Of a stretch of DNA of 64,000 nt, positions 54,045 to 62,622 are shown in pieces. Location of the stretch: positions 62,001 to 126,000 of the forward strand of contig CAVZAF010000009.1 of assembly GCA_963773315.1 (NCBI GenBank), read 5' to 3'. A program made the translations under genes and the position numbers. Below the pieces are notes generated by a model. That model was given only the letters and a program-made list of their open reading frames with translations. It made no database searches and had not been told where the DNA came from. Each line of letters begins with the position of its first letter. The first letter of the stretch is position 1. This DNA is from DATKAS01 sp963773315 (GTDB lineage: Bacteria > Actinomycetota > Acidimicrobiia > Acidimicrobiales > DATKAS01).

Positions 54045-54053
54045 GCGTCCCGC

Positions 54054-54165
54054 TACACTGGCCCGGCTTCGGCGCCCGCCGTGGCGCCAGCAGTCCGTGC
54101 CCTCGGGCACCCACCACACCATCACCCGTGCCCACCCGCGGTCGCCTTCGGGCGAGGGGTGCGGG
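54054..54165 (+). promoter_or_regulatory. rpsB promoter -10 and structured leader
   Basis: TACACT (54054-54059) is a good -10 box just after the preceding stop. Three hairpins follow: GGCGCC-cgccgt-GGCGCC (54071-54088), GTGCC-ctcg-GGCAC (54097-54110), and CCCGC...TCGCC-ttcg-GGCGA...GCGGG (54135-54165). Together they form a folded leader of the kind used for ribosomal-protein autoregulation. The AGGAGAT ribosome-binding site follows at 54184. Confidence 0.45.
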
Positions 54166-54194
54166 CTTCGTCGAACCGCCGGGAGGAGATCACG

Positions 54195-55187
54195 ATGAGC
54201 ACGACGGCGCCTGTCGTCACCATGAAGCAGCTGCTCGAGGCCGGTGTCCACTTCGGTCACCAGACCCGGCGCTGGAACCCCAAGATGCAGCGCTTCATCT
54301 TCGGTGAGCGCAATGGCATCTACATCATCGATCTGCAGCAGACGCTGACGCGGATCGAGACCGCCTACTCCTTCGTCCGCGACCTCGTGGCCGACGGTGG
54401 CTCGGTTCTCTTCATCGGCACCAAGAAGCAGGCGCAAGATCCGATCCAGTCCTACGCCGAGCGCTGCGGGATGCCGTACGTGAACGAACGGTGGCTGGGC
54501 GGCATGCTGACCAACTTCGAGACGATCGCGAAGCGCGTCGAGAAGATGCAGGAGTACGAGCGCATGCGGGCCACGGGCGAGTTCGACGCCATGCCCAAGA
54601 AGGAAGCGCTCATCCTCGGCCGCGAGCTCGAGAAGCTGCAGCGCAACCTCGGTGGCCTGCGCCGCATGACGAAGCTGCCCGAGGCAGTCTTCATCCTCGA
54701 CACGAAGAAGGAGCACATCGGCGTCACCGAGGCCAACAAGCTTCACATCCCGATCGTCGCGGTCGTCGACACCAACTGCGATCCCGACGTCATCCAGTTC
54801 GTGATCCCAGGCAACGACGACGCGATCCGGTCGGGCACGTTGATGTGCCGCATCATCGCCGACGCGGTCGACGAGGGCCGCTTCATCGCCGCTCGTCGCA
54901 ACCCGCGTGTCGCTGCGGGCGGACCGCCTCCGCGTGACGCCGCCGACGACGCGCGCATCGCGGCCGAGCAGGCCGAGGCCCGCAAGCAGGCGGCGGCCGC
55001 CGCGGCCGACCGCGAAGCGCGTGTGCTCGCGGCCCGTCAGCGCGCACTCGAGGAAGAGGAAGCCGCCGCCGAGACTGCGGCGCCCGAAGCCGAGGCCGAA
55101 GCCGCGCCTGACGTCGCGGCCCCGGCCGAATCGATCGAAGCACCCCCTGTCACCGCTGAAGCAACCCCCGTAGCAACTGAGGAGTGA
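54195..55187 (+). CDS. rpsB: 30S ribosomal protein S2
   Basis: S2 hallmarks: MKQLLEAGVHFGHQTRRWNP, IYIIDLQQTLTRIETAY, VLFIGTKKQAQDPI, NERWLGGMLTNFETI and VVDTNCDPDVIQFVIPGNDD. After residue 235 there is an unusually long Ala/Glu-rich tail of about 90 residues (EEEEAAAETAAPEAEAEAAP), typical of some actinobacterial S2 proteins. The ATG has GGGAGGAGAT upstream. Confidence 0.98.
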   Translation: MSTTAPVVTMKQLLEAGVHFGHQTRRWNPKMQRFIFGERNGIYIIDLQQTLTRIETAYSFVRDLVADGGSVLFIGTKKQAQDPIQSYAERCGMPYVNERWLGGMLTNFETIAKRVEKMQEYERMRATGEFDAMPKKEALILGRELEKLQRNLGGLRRMTKLPEAVFILDTKKEHIGVTEANKLHIPIVAVVDTNCDPDVIQFVIPGNDDAIRSGTLMCRIIADAVDEGRFIAARRNPRVAAGGPPPRDAADDARIAAEQAEARKQAAAAAADREARVLAARQRALEEEEAAAETAAPEAEAEAAPDVAAPAESIEAPPVTAEATPVATEE

Positions 55188-55196
55188 AAGACCCCA

Positions 55197-55991
55197 ATGG
55201 CTGAGTTCACCGCCAAGGACGTGCAAGAGGTCCGTCAGGCGACCGGCGCCGGAATGCTCGACTGCAAGAAGGCGCTCGAAGAGGCGAACGGCGACAAGGA
55301 AGCCGCGAAGCAGCTGCTGCGCGAGAGGGGCCTTGCCGCGTCTGCGAAGCGCTCCGACCGCGAGAACACCCAAGGTGCGGTCGCGCTCGTCATCAACGGC
55401 GACGCCGCTGCGATGGTCGAGCTGAAGTGCGAGACCGACTTCGTCGCCAAGTCCGACCAGTTCAACGCCGTCGCGAAGGACCTTGCCCAATCCGTCTTTG
55501 CGGGCGGACCTGACGCCGCGAGCCAGCGTTCCGGCGACCTCGACGAGCTGAAGATCACGCTCAAGGAGAACATCGAGCTGGGGCGCGTCGTCCAGTTCGT
55601 CAAGGGCGCAGGCAACCTGCTCGACAGCTACTTGCACGTGCAGAGCGAGCGCGGCGTCAACGGCGTGCTCGTCGAGACGTCGGGAACGTCGCAAGAGGTC
55701 GCGCACGACATCGCCGTCCACATCGCGTTCGCCCGTCCGAAGTACCTCTCGCGTGACGAGGTGCCCGCTGCCGACGTCGAGAAGGAGCGCACGACGCTCG
55801 AGGCGATCACCCGCAACGAGGGCAAGCCCGAGCAGGCCATCCCGAAGATCGTCGAGGGTCGCCTCAACGGCTTCTTCAAGGACATCTGCCTGCTCGATCA
55901 GCCGTTCGCGAAGGACGACAAGAAGTCGGTCAGCGAAGTGCTCGGCGGCGGTTCGATCGTGCGGTTCTCGCAGATCGAGATCGGGGCCTGA
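55197..55991 (+). CDS. tsf: Elongation factor Ts
   Basis: GDP-GTP exchange factor for EF-Tu, 264 residues. N-terminal UBA domain AKDVQEVRQATGAGMLDCKK, core motif VELKCETDFVAKSDQFNAVA with TDFV, and C-terminal LLDQPFAKDDKKSVSEVL. It starts 9 nt after the rpsB stop with GAGTGAAAGA before the ATG. Confidence 0.98.
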   Translation: MAEFTAKDVQEVRQATGAGMLDCKKALEEANGDKEAAKQLLRERGLAASAKRSDRENTQGAVALVINGDAAAMVELKCETDFVAKSDQFNAVAKDLAQSVFAGGPDAASQRSGDLDELKITLKENIELGRVVQFVKGAGNLLDSYLHVQSERGVNGVLVETSGTSQEVAHDIAVHIAFARPKYLSRDEVPAADVEKERTTLEAITRNEGKPEQAIPKIVEGRLNGFFKDICLLDQPFAKDDKKSVSEVLGGGSIVRFSQIEIGA

Positions 55992-56001
55992 GAGGCGCAC
56001 G

Positions 56002-56763
56002 GTGAGCGACGGCACGGTGAGCGACGGCACGGTGCCGGAGGTGAAGCCCCGCTGGAAGCGGGTCGTCCTGAAGCTCTCCGGTGAGGCGTTCGCCGAGCCG
56101 AGCGGCTACGGCATCGACGGCAACGTCGTCGAACAGGTCGCGAGCGAGATCGTCGACGTCCGCAACAACCTCGGCGTCGACATCGCGGTCGTGGTGGGCG
56201 GCGGCAACATCTGGCGCGGCATGCGCGGCGCCGGCAGCGGCATGGACCGCGCGCAGTCCGACTACATGGGCATGCTCGCCACGCTCATCAACTCCCTCGC
56301 GCTCCAAGATGCGCTCGAACGTCTCGAGCAGGCGACGCGCGTGCAGACGGCGATCGAGATGGCGAAGGTCGCGGAGCCGTACATCCGCCGGCGCGCGGTC
56401 CGCCACCTCGAGAAGGGACGGGTCGTGATCTTCGCGGGAGGCACCGGCAACCCGTACTTCACAACCGACACGACGGCCGCCCTGCGCGCCGCGGAGATCG
56501 AGGCCGAAGCGATCCTGAAGGGGACTCACTCGGGAGTCGACGGCGTGTACACCGCGGACCCGAAGCTCGACCCCACCGCGACGCGATTCGACCACGTGTC
56601 GTACATCGAAGTGCTGAACCGAGGCCTCAAAGTCATGGACTCGACGGCCATCACGTTCTGCATGGACAACAAGCTTCCGATCGTCGTGTTCGACCTCATG
56701 GCGCCGGGCAACATCAGAGCCGTCCTCGAGGGCCGCACCATCGGTACGCTGGTCTCTTCCTGA
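56002..56763 (+). CDS. pyrH: UMP kinase
   Basis: Phosphorylates UMP to UDP. Amino-acid-kinase fold: VVLKLSGEAFAEPSGYGID, VVVGGGNIWRGMRGAG, ATLINSLALQDALE, IFAGGTGNPYFTTDTTAALR, GVDGVYTADPKLDPTATRFD. The start region contains a 15-nt tandem duplication (56002-56016 and 56017-56031), so three GTGs (56002, 56017, 56032) could start translation. I chose 56002, which follows GAGAGG. Confidence 0.96.
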   Translation: MSDGTVSDGTVPEVKPRWKRVVLKLSGEAFAEPSGYGIDGNVVEQVASEIVDVRNNLGVDIAVVVGGGNIWRGMRGAGSGMDRAQSDYMGMLATLINSLALQDALERLEQATRVQTAIEMAKVAEPYIRRRAVRHLEKGRVVIFAGGTGNPYFTTDTTAALRAAEIEAEAILKGTHSGVDGVYTADPKLDPTATRFDHVSYIEVLNRGLKVMDSTAITFCMDNKLPIVVFDLMAPGNIRAVLEGRTIGTLVSS

Positions 56764-56809
56764 CGCCAGCGTCCCCATCCCCGGGATGTGACGGCGTAGG
56801 GTCGTTGCC

Positions 56810-57373
56810 ATGATCGACGAGACGCTGCTCGACACGATGGACAAGATGGCGAAGGCCGTCGAGCACTCGCGCAGCCAATTCTCGACCGTGCGCACCGGCC
56901 GCGCGTCCCCTGCGCTCGTCGAGAAGCTGCCGGTCTCGTACTACGGCTCCGAAGTCCCTCTGCAGCAGCTCGCCGGCTTCAGCGTCCCCGAAGCGCGGCT
57001 GCTCGTCGTGCAGCCGTACGACAAGGGCAAGGACGTGATGGCCGCGATCGAGAAGGCGATCCGCAACTCCGATCTCGGCATCAACCCGAGCAACGACGGC
57101 GTGGTCATCAGGCTCGCGTTCCCACCCCTGACCGAAGAGCGGCGGCGCGACTACGTGAAGGTCGTGAAGCACATGGCCGAGGAAGGTCGGGTCGCGGTGC
57201 GCAACATCCGTCGGGACGCGCGCAAGCACCTCGAGGCGGCAGAGAAGCAAGGAGAGATCTCGGCTGATGAGCTCGATCGCGCGGAGAAGGAGCTCGAGAA
57301 GCTCACGCACGAGCACATCGACGACATCGACAAGGCACTGACGCACAAGGAGCACGAGCTGCTCGAAGTCTGA
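56810..57373 (+). CDS. frr: Ribosome recycling factor
   Basis: A 187-residue RRF: FSTVRTGRASPALVEKLPVS, PLQQLAGFSVPEARLLVVQP, IEKAIRNSDLGINPSNDGVV, IRLAFPPLTEERRRDYVKVV and RNIRRDARKHLE. The last 25 nt (57349-57373) are duplicated just after the stop (57376-57400) with two differences. Confidence 0.98.
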   Translation: MIDETLLDTMDKMAKAVEHSRSQFSTVRTGRASPALVEKLPVSYYGSEVPLQQLAGFSVPEARLLVVQPYDKGKDVMAAIEKAIRNSDLGINPSNDGVVIRLAFPPLTEERRRDYVKVVKHMAEEGRVAVRNIRRDARKHLEAAEKQGEISADELDRAEKELEKLTHEHIDDIDKALTHKEHELLEV

Positions 57374-57453
57374 ACGGAGCACGAGCTACTCGAGGTCTGA
57401 GCGGCTCACCGGCTCGCGCCAGCGCGACGCCGACGGAAGGGAGAGGCAGCGCA

Positions 57454-58803
57454 ATGAGCGATCACAGCGGGTTCAAACCTCCGGACGACGACCCAGGGCA
57501 CGACGACGTGCACGACGACGCCGAAGGCATCCGCGTCGTCGGCCCGTCGAACCCGATGCCGCACTGGACCGAGCCGGCGACGGGCGAGATGCCGCGCCTC
57601 CTCTTCGACGAGGAGCCTGCCGCGCCCGACGAGGACCTCGAGGCGTGGTCATCGTTCGCGGCGACCCCACGTTGGCGTAGCTCTGCCGACGACTGGGACG
57701 ACGACACCGACATCGCAGAGTTCGGCGACTCCGAGACGCGCGTCGGGGCGCTCGACTCGGGCTCCGAAGAGAGCTCGGGCGTGTTCGTGTTCGGCGACAC
57801 GACCGAGCCGCCCACCGACCCCGCGCCCGCAGTGACGCCCATTCGCACGGGCACGCGCAGCGCGCCTGCGCCAACGCCGGCCCCCGCGGCAGCCGCGGCG
57901 GGAGCAGCCGGGGCAAGGTCGACGACGGCACGCAAGCAGCCCGCGCCCACGAACCGCCCGGGCGGCGGAGGGCCGGCGAGTCCCGGCGGTCCTGCCGCCG
58001 ATCGTGACCTTCCCGTCGCGATCGGCGTCGGCGTCGCTCTCGCGGTGGTCGCGCTCGTGCTGTTCTCGATCGGGCCGGGCGCGGCGATGGGCCTCGTCAC
58101 ACTCGTGATCGCTGCCGCGGCAGCAGAGTTCTACGCGGCGATGCAGAAGGTCGCGTATCGCCCGGCGACGTTGCTCGGCATCGTCGCCTGCGCGGGCATG
58201 CCGCTCGCGGCGTACTGGCGAGGCGAGGGCGCGATCCCGTTGGTGCTCGTGCTCAGCGTCGTCTTCGGCCTGCTGTGGTTCCTGCTCGCCGCTGAGGACG
58301 TGCGGCCCGTGCCGAACCTCGCCGTCACGCTCCTCGGCGTGGTGTACGTCGGTCTGCTCGGCTCCTTCGCCGCGCTGATCCTCCAGTTCCCGAACGGGGT
58401 CGGGATGTTGCTCGGCGCGATCATCGCAACGGTCGCGTACGACGTCGGAGGCCTGTTCGTCGGCTCCAGCGCCGGACGTTCACATCTCGCGCCCGCGGTC
58501 AGCCCGAACAAGACGTACGAGGGCCTCATCGGCGGCATGCTCATGGCGGTCCTCGCTGCAGTGGTGATCTGCGGTCGGTTCGTGCCGTGGGACCACCTCG
58601 GCGACTCGATCAAGCTCGGCATCGTCGTGGCGATCGCCGCTCCGCTCGGCGACCTCTGCGAGTCGATGATCAAGCGCGACCTGAGCATCAAGGACATGGG
58701 GACGATCCTCCCCGGCCACGGCGGCATCCTCGACCGCTTCGACGCACTGCTCTTCGTGCTGCCGGCCGTCTACTACCTCGCCCGCGTCGCCAACATCTTC
58801 TAG
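57454..58803 (+). CDS. cdsA: Phosphatidate cytidylyltransferase with long N-terminal extension
   Basis: Makes CDP-diacylglycerol for phospholipid synthesis. Residues 1-185 are a disordered Asp/Pro/Ala-rich extension; the membrane core (about 188-449) has eight or so helices. CDS motifs: AVSPNKTYEGLIGGML and PLGDLCESMIKRDLSIKDMG with LPGHGGILDRFDALLFVLPA (S-x8-R...D-x3-K-R-x4-K-D and GG-x-x-DR). A ribosome-binding site, GGAAGGGAGAGG, precedes the ATG. Confidence 0.95.
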   Translation: MSDHSGFKPPDDDPGHDDVHDDAEGIRVVGPSNPMPHWTEPATGEMPRLLFDEEPAAPDEDLEAWSSFAATPRWRSSADDWDDDTDIAEFGDSETRVGALDSGSEESSGVFVFGDTTEPPTDPAPAVTPIRTGTRSAPAPTPAPAAAAAGAAGARSTTARKQPAPTNRPGGGGPASPGGPAADRDLPVAIGVGVALAVVALVLFSIGPGAAMGLVTLVIAAAAAEFYAAMQKVAYRPATLLGIVACAGMPLAAYWRGEGAIPLVLVLSVVFGLLWFLLAAEDVRPVPNLAVTLLGVVYVGLLGSFAALILQFPNGVGMLLGAIIATVAYDVGGLFVGSSAGRSHLAPAVSPNKTYEGLIGGMLMAVLAAVVICGRFVPWDHLGDSIKLGIVVAIAAPLGDLCESMIKRDLSIKDMGTILPGHGGILDRFDALLFVLPAVYYLARVANIF

Positions 58804-58815
58804 CGGCCGGTTCCT

Positions 58816-58852
58816 TTGTCGATTCACCGGCAGAGAGCCGGCAATTCGACAA
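58816..58852 (+). terminator. Hairpin between cdsA and dxr
   Basis: TTGTCGATTCACCGGC (58816-58831) pairs with GCCGGCAATTCGACAA (58837-58852) at most positions, giving a long imperfect stem 12 nt after the cdsA stop. It may partly terminate or process the transcript before dxr. Confidence 0.55.
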
Positions 58853-58878
58853 GAAATCCAGCGGCGTAGCCTGGGTCG

Positions 58879-60051
58879 GTGACCACGCGTGTCGCCGTCG
58901 CCGGCTCGACAGGCTCGATCGGGGTGCAGACCCTCGACGTCGTGGCCGCGGAGGCCGACCGGTTCGAGGTGGTCGCGCTCGGCGCGTCGTCGTCTGTTGA
59001 TCGGCTGATCGAGCAGGCGCGGGCGGTGCGCCCGAAGGTCGTCGCCATCGCGGACGCCGCGCACGAGGCGAGGCTGAGGGACGCGCTGCCCGAGTGCGAG
59101 GTGCGCGGTGGGCCCGACGCGCTCGCGTCGCTCGCCGAGGATGCCGACGTGGTCGTGAACGGTGTGGTCGGGTTCGCGGGGCTGCCGGTCACTCTGGCGA
59201 CGCTGAACGGCGGCAAGCGGCTCGCGCTCGCGAACAAGGAGTCGCTGATCGCGGCGGGGCCGGTGGTGCAGGTCGCGCGCGCGACGCCCGGCGCCGAGCT
59301 CGTGCCGGTCGACTCCGAGCACTGCGCGGTGCACCAGTGCCTCCGGGCCAGCAAGACCGGTGGCCGGGCCGACCTCGCTCGGATCGTGCTGACCGCGAGC
59401 GGCGGCCCGTTCCGGGGCCGCACGCGCGCCGACCTCGAGCAGGTGACGATCGACGACGCGCTGACGCATCCGACCTGGAGCATGGGGCCGAAGATCACCG
59501 TGGACTCGTCCACGCTGATGAACAAGGGGCTCGAGGTCATCGAGGCCCACGAGCTGTTCGGCGCGGGCTACGACCAGATCGAGGTCGTCGTGCATCCGCA
59601 GTCGATCGTGCACTCGATGGTCGAGTTCACCGACGGGGCGATGATCGCCCAGCTCTCATTGCCGGACATGCGCCTGCCGATCGGATACGCCTTGGCCTAC
59701 CCAGATCGCATCGGCACCCCGTTCGGGCGCTTGGACTGGGCCGCGACCGGCCGCCTCGACTTCGAGGCCCCTGACATCGAGACGTTCACCTGCCTGCGTC
59801 TCGCTTACGAGGCCGGGCGTGTCGGCGGCACGGCTCCTGCCTGGTTGAACGCCGCGAACGAGGTCGCCGTCGCCTCGTTCCTGGCCGGCGAGATCCCGTG
59901 GACAGCGATCCCCGACGTCCTCTCCGAGGTGCTTTCCCGGCATGATGGGAACTCGGCGGACTCGGTGGACGCTGTGATCGCAGCCGACCGCACGGCCAGG
60001 GCCGTCGCGGATCGGGTGATCCGGCAGCGGCAAGCCGTCAGAGCGCCGTAG
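58879..60051 (+). CDS. dxr: 1-deoxy-D-xylulose 5-phosphate reductoisomerase
   Basis: Second enzyme of the MEP isoprenoid pathway. NADPH motif VAVAGSTGSIGVQTLDVV, KRLALANKESLIAAG, metal-binding PVDSEHCAVHQCLR, LTASGGPFRGRTR, HPTWSMGPKITVDSSTLMNK and EVVVHPQSIVHSMVEF. The GTG at 58879 gives the expected N-terminus (VTTRVAVAG). Length 390 fits. Confidence 0.97.
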   Translation: MTTRVAVAGSTGSIGVQTLDVVAAEADRFEVVALGASSSVDRLIEQARAVRPKVVAIADAAHEARLRDALPECEVRGGPDALASLAEDADVVVNGVVGFAGLPVTLATLNGGKRLALANKESLIAAGPVVQVARATPGAELVPVDSEHCAVHQCLRASKTGGRADLARIVLTASGGPFRGRTRADLEQVTIDDALTHPTWSMGPKITVDSSTLMNKGLEVIEAHELFGAGYDQIEVVVHPQSIVHSMVEFTDGAMIAQLSLPDMRLPIGYALAYPDRIGTPFGRLDWAATGRLDFEAPDIETFTCLRLAYEAGRVGGTAPAWLNAANEVAVASFLAGEIPWTAIPDVLSEVLSRHDGNSADSVDAVIAADRTARAVADRVIRQRQAVRAP

Positions 60052-60084
60052 GCGCACTGCGGAATAGAGGAGCAAACTGCAGCG

Positions 60085-61371
60085 ATGACCGACATCCAGG
60101 AGCCGGGCGCCGAGACATCGGGAGCAACCGCACCTGGGTCGCGCATCGGCTTGATCCTGCTGATCGCGGGCATCCTCGCACTCGGCGTGCTCGGGTCGGT
60201 GTCCGCTGTCATCGTCGTGGTCGCGCTGCTCGTGATGATCTTCATGCACGAGCTCGGCCACTACCTCACCGCGAAGTCGGCGGGGATGAAGGTCACCGAG
60301 TTCTTCCTCGGCTTCGGTCCCCGCATCTGGTCATTCCACAAGGGCGAGACCGAGTACGGACTGAAGGCAATCCCCGCGGGCGCCTACGTTCGCATCATCG
60401 GGATGCACAACCTCGACCCAGTCGCTCCCGAGGACGAGCCGCGCGCCTACAAGAACAAGCCCTACTGGCGGAAGATGAGCGTCGCTTCGGCCGGCTCGAT
60501 GATGCACTTCATCATGGCGGTCGTCCTGCTGTTCTGTCTGTTCGCCTTCTACGGGCAGCAGCAGAACAGCGTGTGGACCGTCGGCTCACTCTCGCGCCTC
60601 GGCGACACGCAGACGAGCCCCGCGATCGCAGCCGGGCTGAAGGTCGGCGACAAGATCGTCTCGGTCGACGGCATCCCCGTGAGCGACTTCGATCATGCGG
60701 TCGAGCTGATCCAGGCCCGTCCCGGCCAGACGATCGCGATCGAGTACGCGCGCGGCGGGCAGACGTTCGAGACGACTGCGACGCTCGAGGACCACAACCC
60801 CGAGGGCAAGCCGGTCGGCTTCCTCGGCGTCGGTGCCCACTACCCCTACGTGCACCAGGGAGTGTTCTCCGCCGCACAAGACGCAGTCACGACGTTCCGC
60901 GTGCTGACGTGGGAGTCGATCAAGGCGCTCGGAGCCTTCTTCTCGCCGAGCGGTCTGTCGCACTATGTCGACACGTTGCTCGGCAGGCCCCCGTCCAGCG
61001 CGGACTCCTCGGGGTCGGGCAGCGGCAGCAGTGCGCCTTCACAGGGTGATCGCCCGCTGTCGCCCGTCGGCGCAGTCCGCCTCGCCTCCCAGGCGGCCCA
61101 GTCCGGCGTGCCCGAGCTGCTGCGGTTCCTCATCGCCATCAACATCTTCGTGGGCATCTTCAACCTGGTGCCGTTGCTCCCGCTCGACGGTGGGCACATC
61201 GCCATCGGCACCTACGAGAAGATCCGCTCTCGCAAGGGCAGGCGCTACCAGGTCGACGTCGCGAAGCTGATGCCGCTCACGTACGCCGTCGTGCTGCTGA
61301 TGGGTCTCGTGTTCGTCTCCTCGCTGTGGCTCGACCTCTCCGACCCGCTGCGCAACCCCTTCGGGCAGTGA
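60085..61371 (+). CDS. rseP: Site-2 protease family metalloprotease (RseP/Rip1 type)
   Basis: Membrane-embedded zinc protease cutting transmembrane signalling proteins. First helix about residues 22-54 ends in MHELGHYLTAK (HExxH); a PDZ domain spans about 170-250 (GLKVGDKIVSVDGIPVSDFD); the third zinc ligand is in VPLLPLDGGHIAIG (LDGGH) near 367; a final helix closes the protein. A low-complexity Ser/Gly stretch lies near residue 310. Its stop overlaps the ispG start. Confidence 0.93.
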   Translation: MTDIQEPGAETSGATAPGSRIGLILLIAGILALGVLGSVSAVIVVVALLVMIFMHELGHYLTAKSAGMKVTEFFLGFGPRIWSFHKGETEYGLKAIPAGAYVRIIGMHNLDPVAPEDEPRAYKNKPYWRKMSVASAGSMMHFIMAVVLLFCLFAFYGQQQNSVWTVGSLSRLGDTQTSPAIAAGLKVGDKIVSVDGIPVSDFDHAVELIQARPGQTIAIEYARGGQTFETTATLEDHNPEGKPVGFLGVGAHYPYVHQGVFSAAQDAVTTFRVLTWESIKALGAFFSPSGLSHYVDTLLGRPPSSADSSGSGSGSSAPSQGDRPLSPVGAVRLASQAAQSGVPELLRFLIAINIFVGIFNLVPLLPLDGGHIAIGTYEKIRSRKGRRYQVDVAKLMPLTYAVVLLMGLVFVSSLWLDLSDPLRNPFGQ

Positions 61372-62582
61372 GCGAGCGGTACGACCGTCGCCGTACCCGT
61401 CAGATCCAGGTCGGCAAGGTCGCGGTCGGAGGCGATGCCCCGATCAGCATCCAGTCGATGACGACGACCAAGACGGCCGACGTCGAGGGCACGCTCGGGC
61501 AGATCTACGCGCTCGCTGGCGCGGGATGTGACATCGTCCGTTGCACTTGCAACGAGACCGAGGCGGCCGAGGGCCTGGCCCGCATCGTCCCTCGCTCGCC
61601 CCTGCCCGTCGTGGCCGACATCCACTTCCAGCACAAGCTCGCGCTCGCCGCGCTCGATGCCGGCGTGCACCAGCTCCGCCTCAACCCGGGCAACATCCGC
61701 AAGCCGGAGCACATCAAGCTGGTCGCTTCCGAAGCGCGTGACCGCGGCATCTCGTGTCGCATCGGCGTCAACGCGGGTTCGCTCGATCCCGAGCTCTACG
61801 AGCAGTTCGGCGGCCCGACGGCCGAGGCGATGGTCGAGTCGGCGAAGAAGGAGATCGGCTACTTCGAGGACGTCGGCTACGACCTCATCGAGATCTCGGT
61901 GAAGTCGTCGAACGTCGCTGTGATGATCGACGCGTATCGCCGCCTCGCTGACGTCACCGACCATCCGTTGCACCTCGGCGTCACCGAAGCTGGCCCGATG
62001 CCGCAAGGCATCGTGAAGGCCACTGCGGGGATCGCCACATTGCTCGCCGAGGGAATCGGCGACACGATCCGCTACTCCCTGACCGCAGACCCGGTCGAGG
62101 AGGCGAAGGCGGGCCGGGTGCTGCTCGAGTCGATGGGCCTTCGCGAGCGCCGCGGGCTCGACCTGATCGCGTGCCCCTCGTGCGGCCGCGCTGAGATCGA
62201 CGTCATCGCCGTGGCCGAGGCTGCACAGCGCGCGCTCGAGGGGATGAGCCTCCCGATCCAGGTCGCCGTGATGGGTTGCGTGGTGAACGGGCCGGGCGAG
62301 GCGCGCTCGGCTGACATCGGCATCGCCGCCGGACGCCACCGCGGTCACCTCTTCATCAAGGGTGAGGTCGTGCGCGTCGTGCCCGAGTCGGCGATGGTCG
62401 ACGAGCTCGTCCGCCTCGCCGAGGTGTACGTGAAGGAAGGGCCCGAGGCCGCGCTCGCGCAGGCCGATCCGAACGCAGCGGCCGAGGCCGAGGCCGATCG
62501 GGCCGCGTTGCTCGAAGATCGCGGCGCGGACGCGAACTCGAGCGAAGAGCGCGTCGAGCTCATCCGCAAGCGCGTTCGTTAG
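61368..62582 (+). CDS. ispG: 4-hydroxy-3-methylbut-2-en-1-yl diphosphate synthase (flavodoxin)
   Basis: Penultimate MEP-pathway enzyme with a [4Fe-4S] cluster. TIM barrel: PISIQSMTTTKTADVEGTLG, HFQHKLALAALDAGVHQLRL, NPGNIRK and RIGVNAGSLDPELYEQFGG; cluster motifs: ACPSCGRAEIDV and VAVMGCVVNGPGEARSADIG (third Cys and ligand Glu). The C-terminal Ala/Glu tail is variable. The GTG at 61368 overlaps the rseP stop by 4 nt. Confidence 0.97.
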   Translation: MSERYDRRRTRQIQVGKVAVGGDAPISIQSMTTTKTADVEGTLGQIYALAGAGCDIVRCTCNETEAAEGLARIVPRSPLPVVADIHFQHKLALAALDAGVHQLRLNPGNIRKPEHIKLVASEARDRGISCRIGVNAGSLDPELYEQFGGPTAEAMVESAKKEIGYFEDVGYDLIEISVKSSNVAVMIDAYRRLADVTDHPLHLGVTEAGPMPQGIVKATAGIATLLAEGIGDTIRYSLTADPVEEAKAGRVLLESMGLRERRGLDLIACPSCGRAEIDVIAVAEAAQRALEGMSLPIQVAVMGCVVNGPGEARSADIGIAAGRHRGHLFIKGEVVRVVPESAMVDELVRLAEVYVKEGPEAALAQADPNAAAEAEADRAALLEDRGADANSSEERVELIRKRVR

Positions 62583-62622
62583 TTCAAACGAACCAGCGGG
62601 GGGCGGCAACTAGCCTCACCAG

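Noticed and set aside
52974..56030. 1018-codon open frame on the minus strand antisense to the LytM/lipase, rpsB and tsf genes
   Set aside because: It runs antisense through two unmistakable housekeeping genes, has Arg/Asp/His-rich composition typical of high-GC shadow frames, and shows no recognisable domain.
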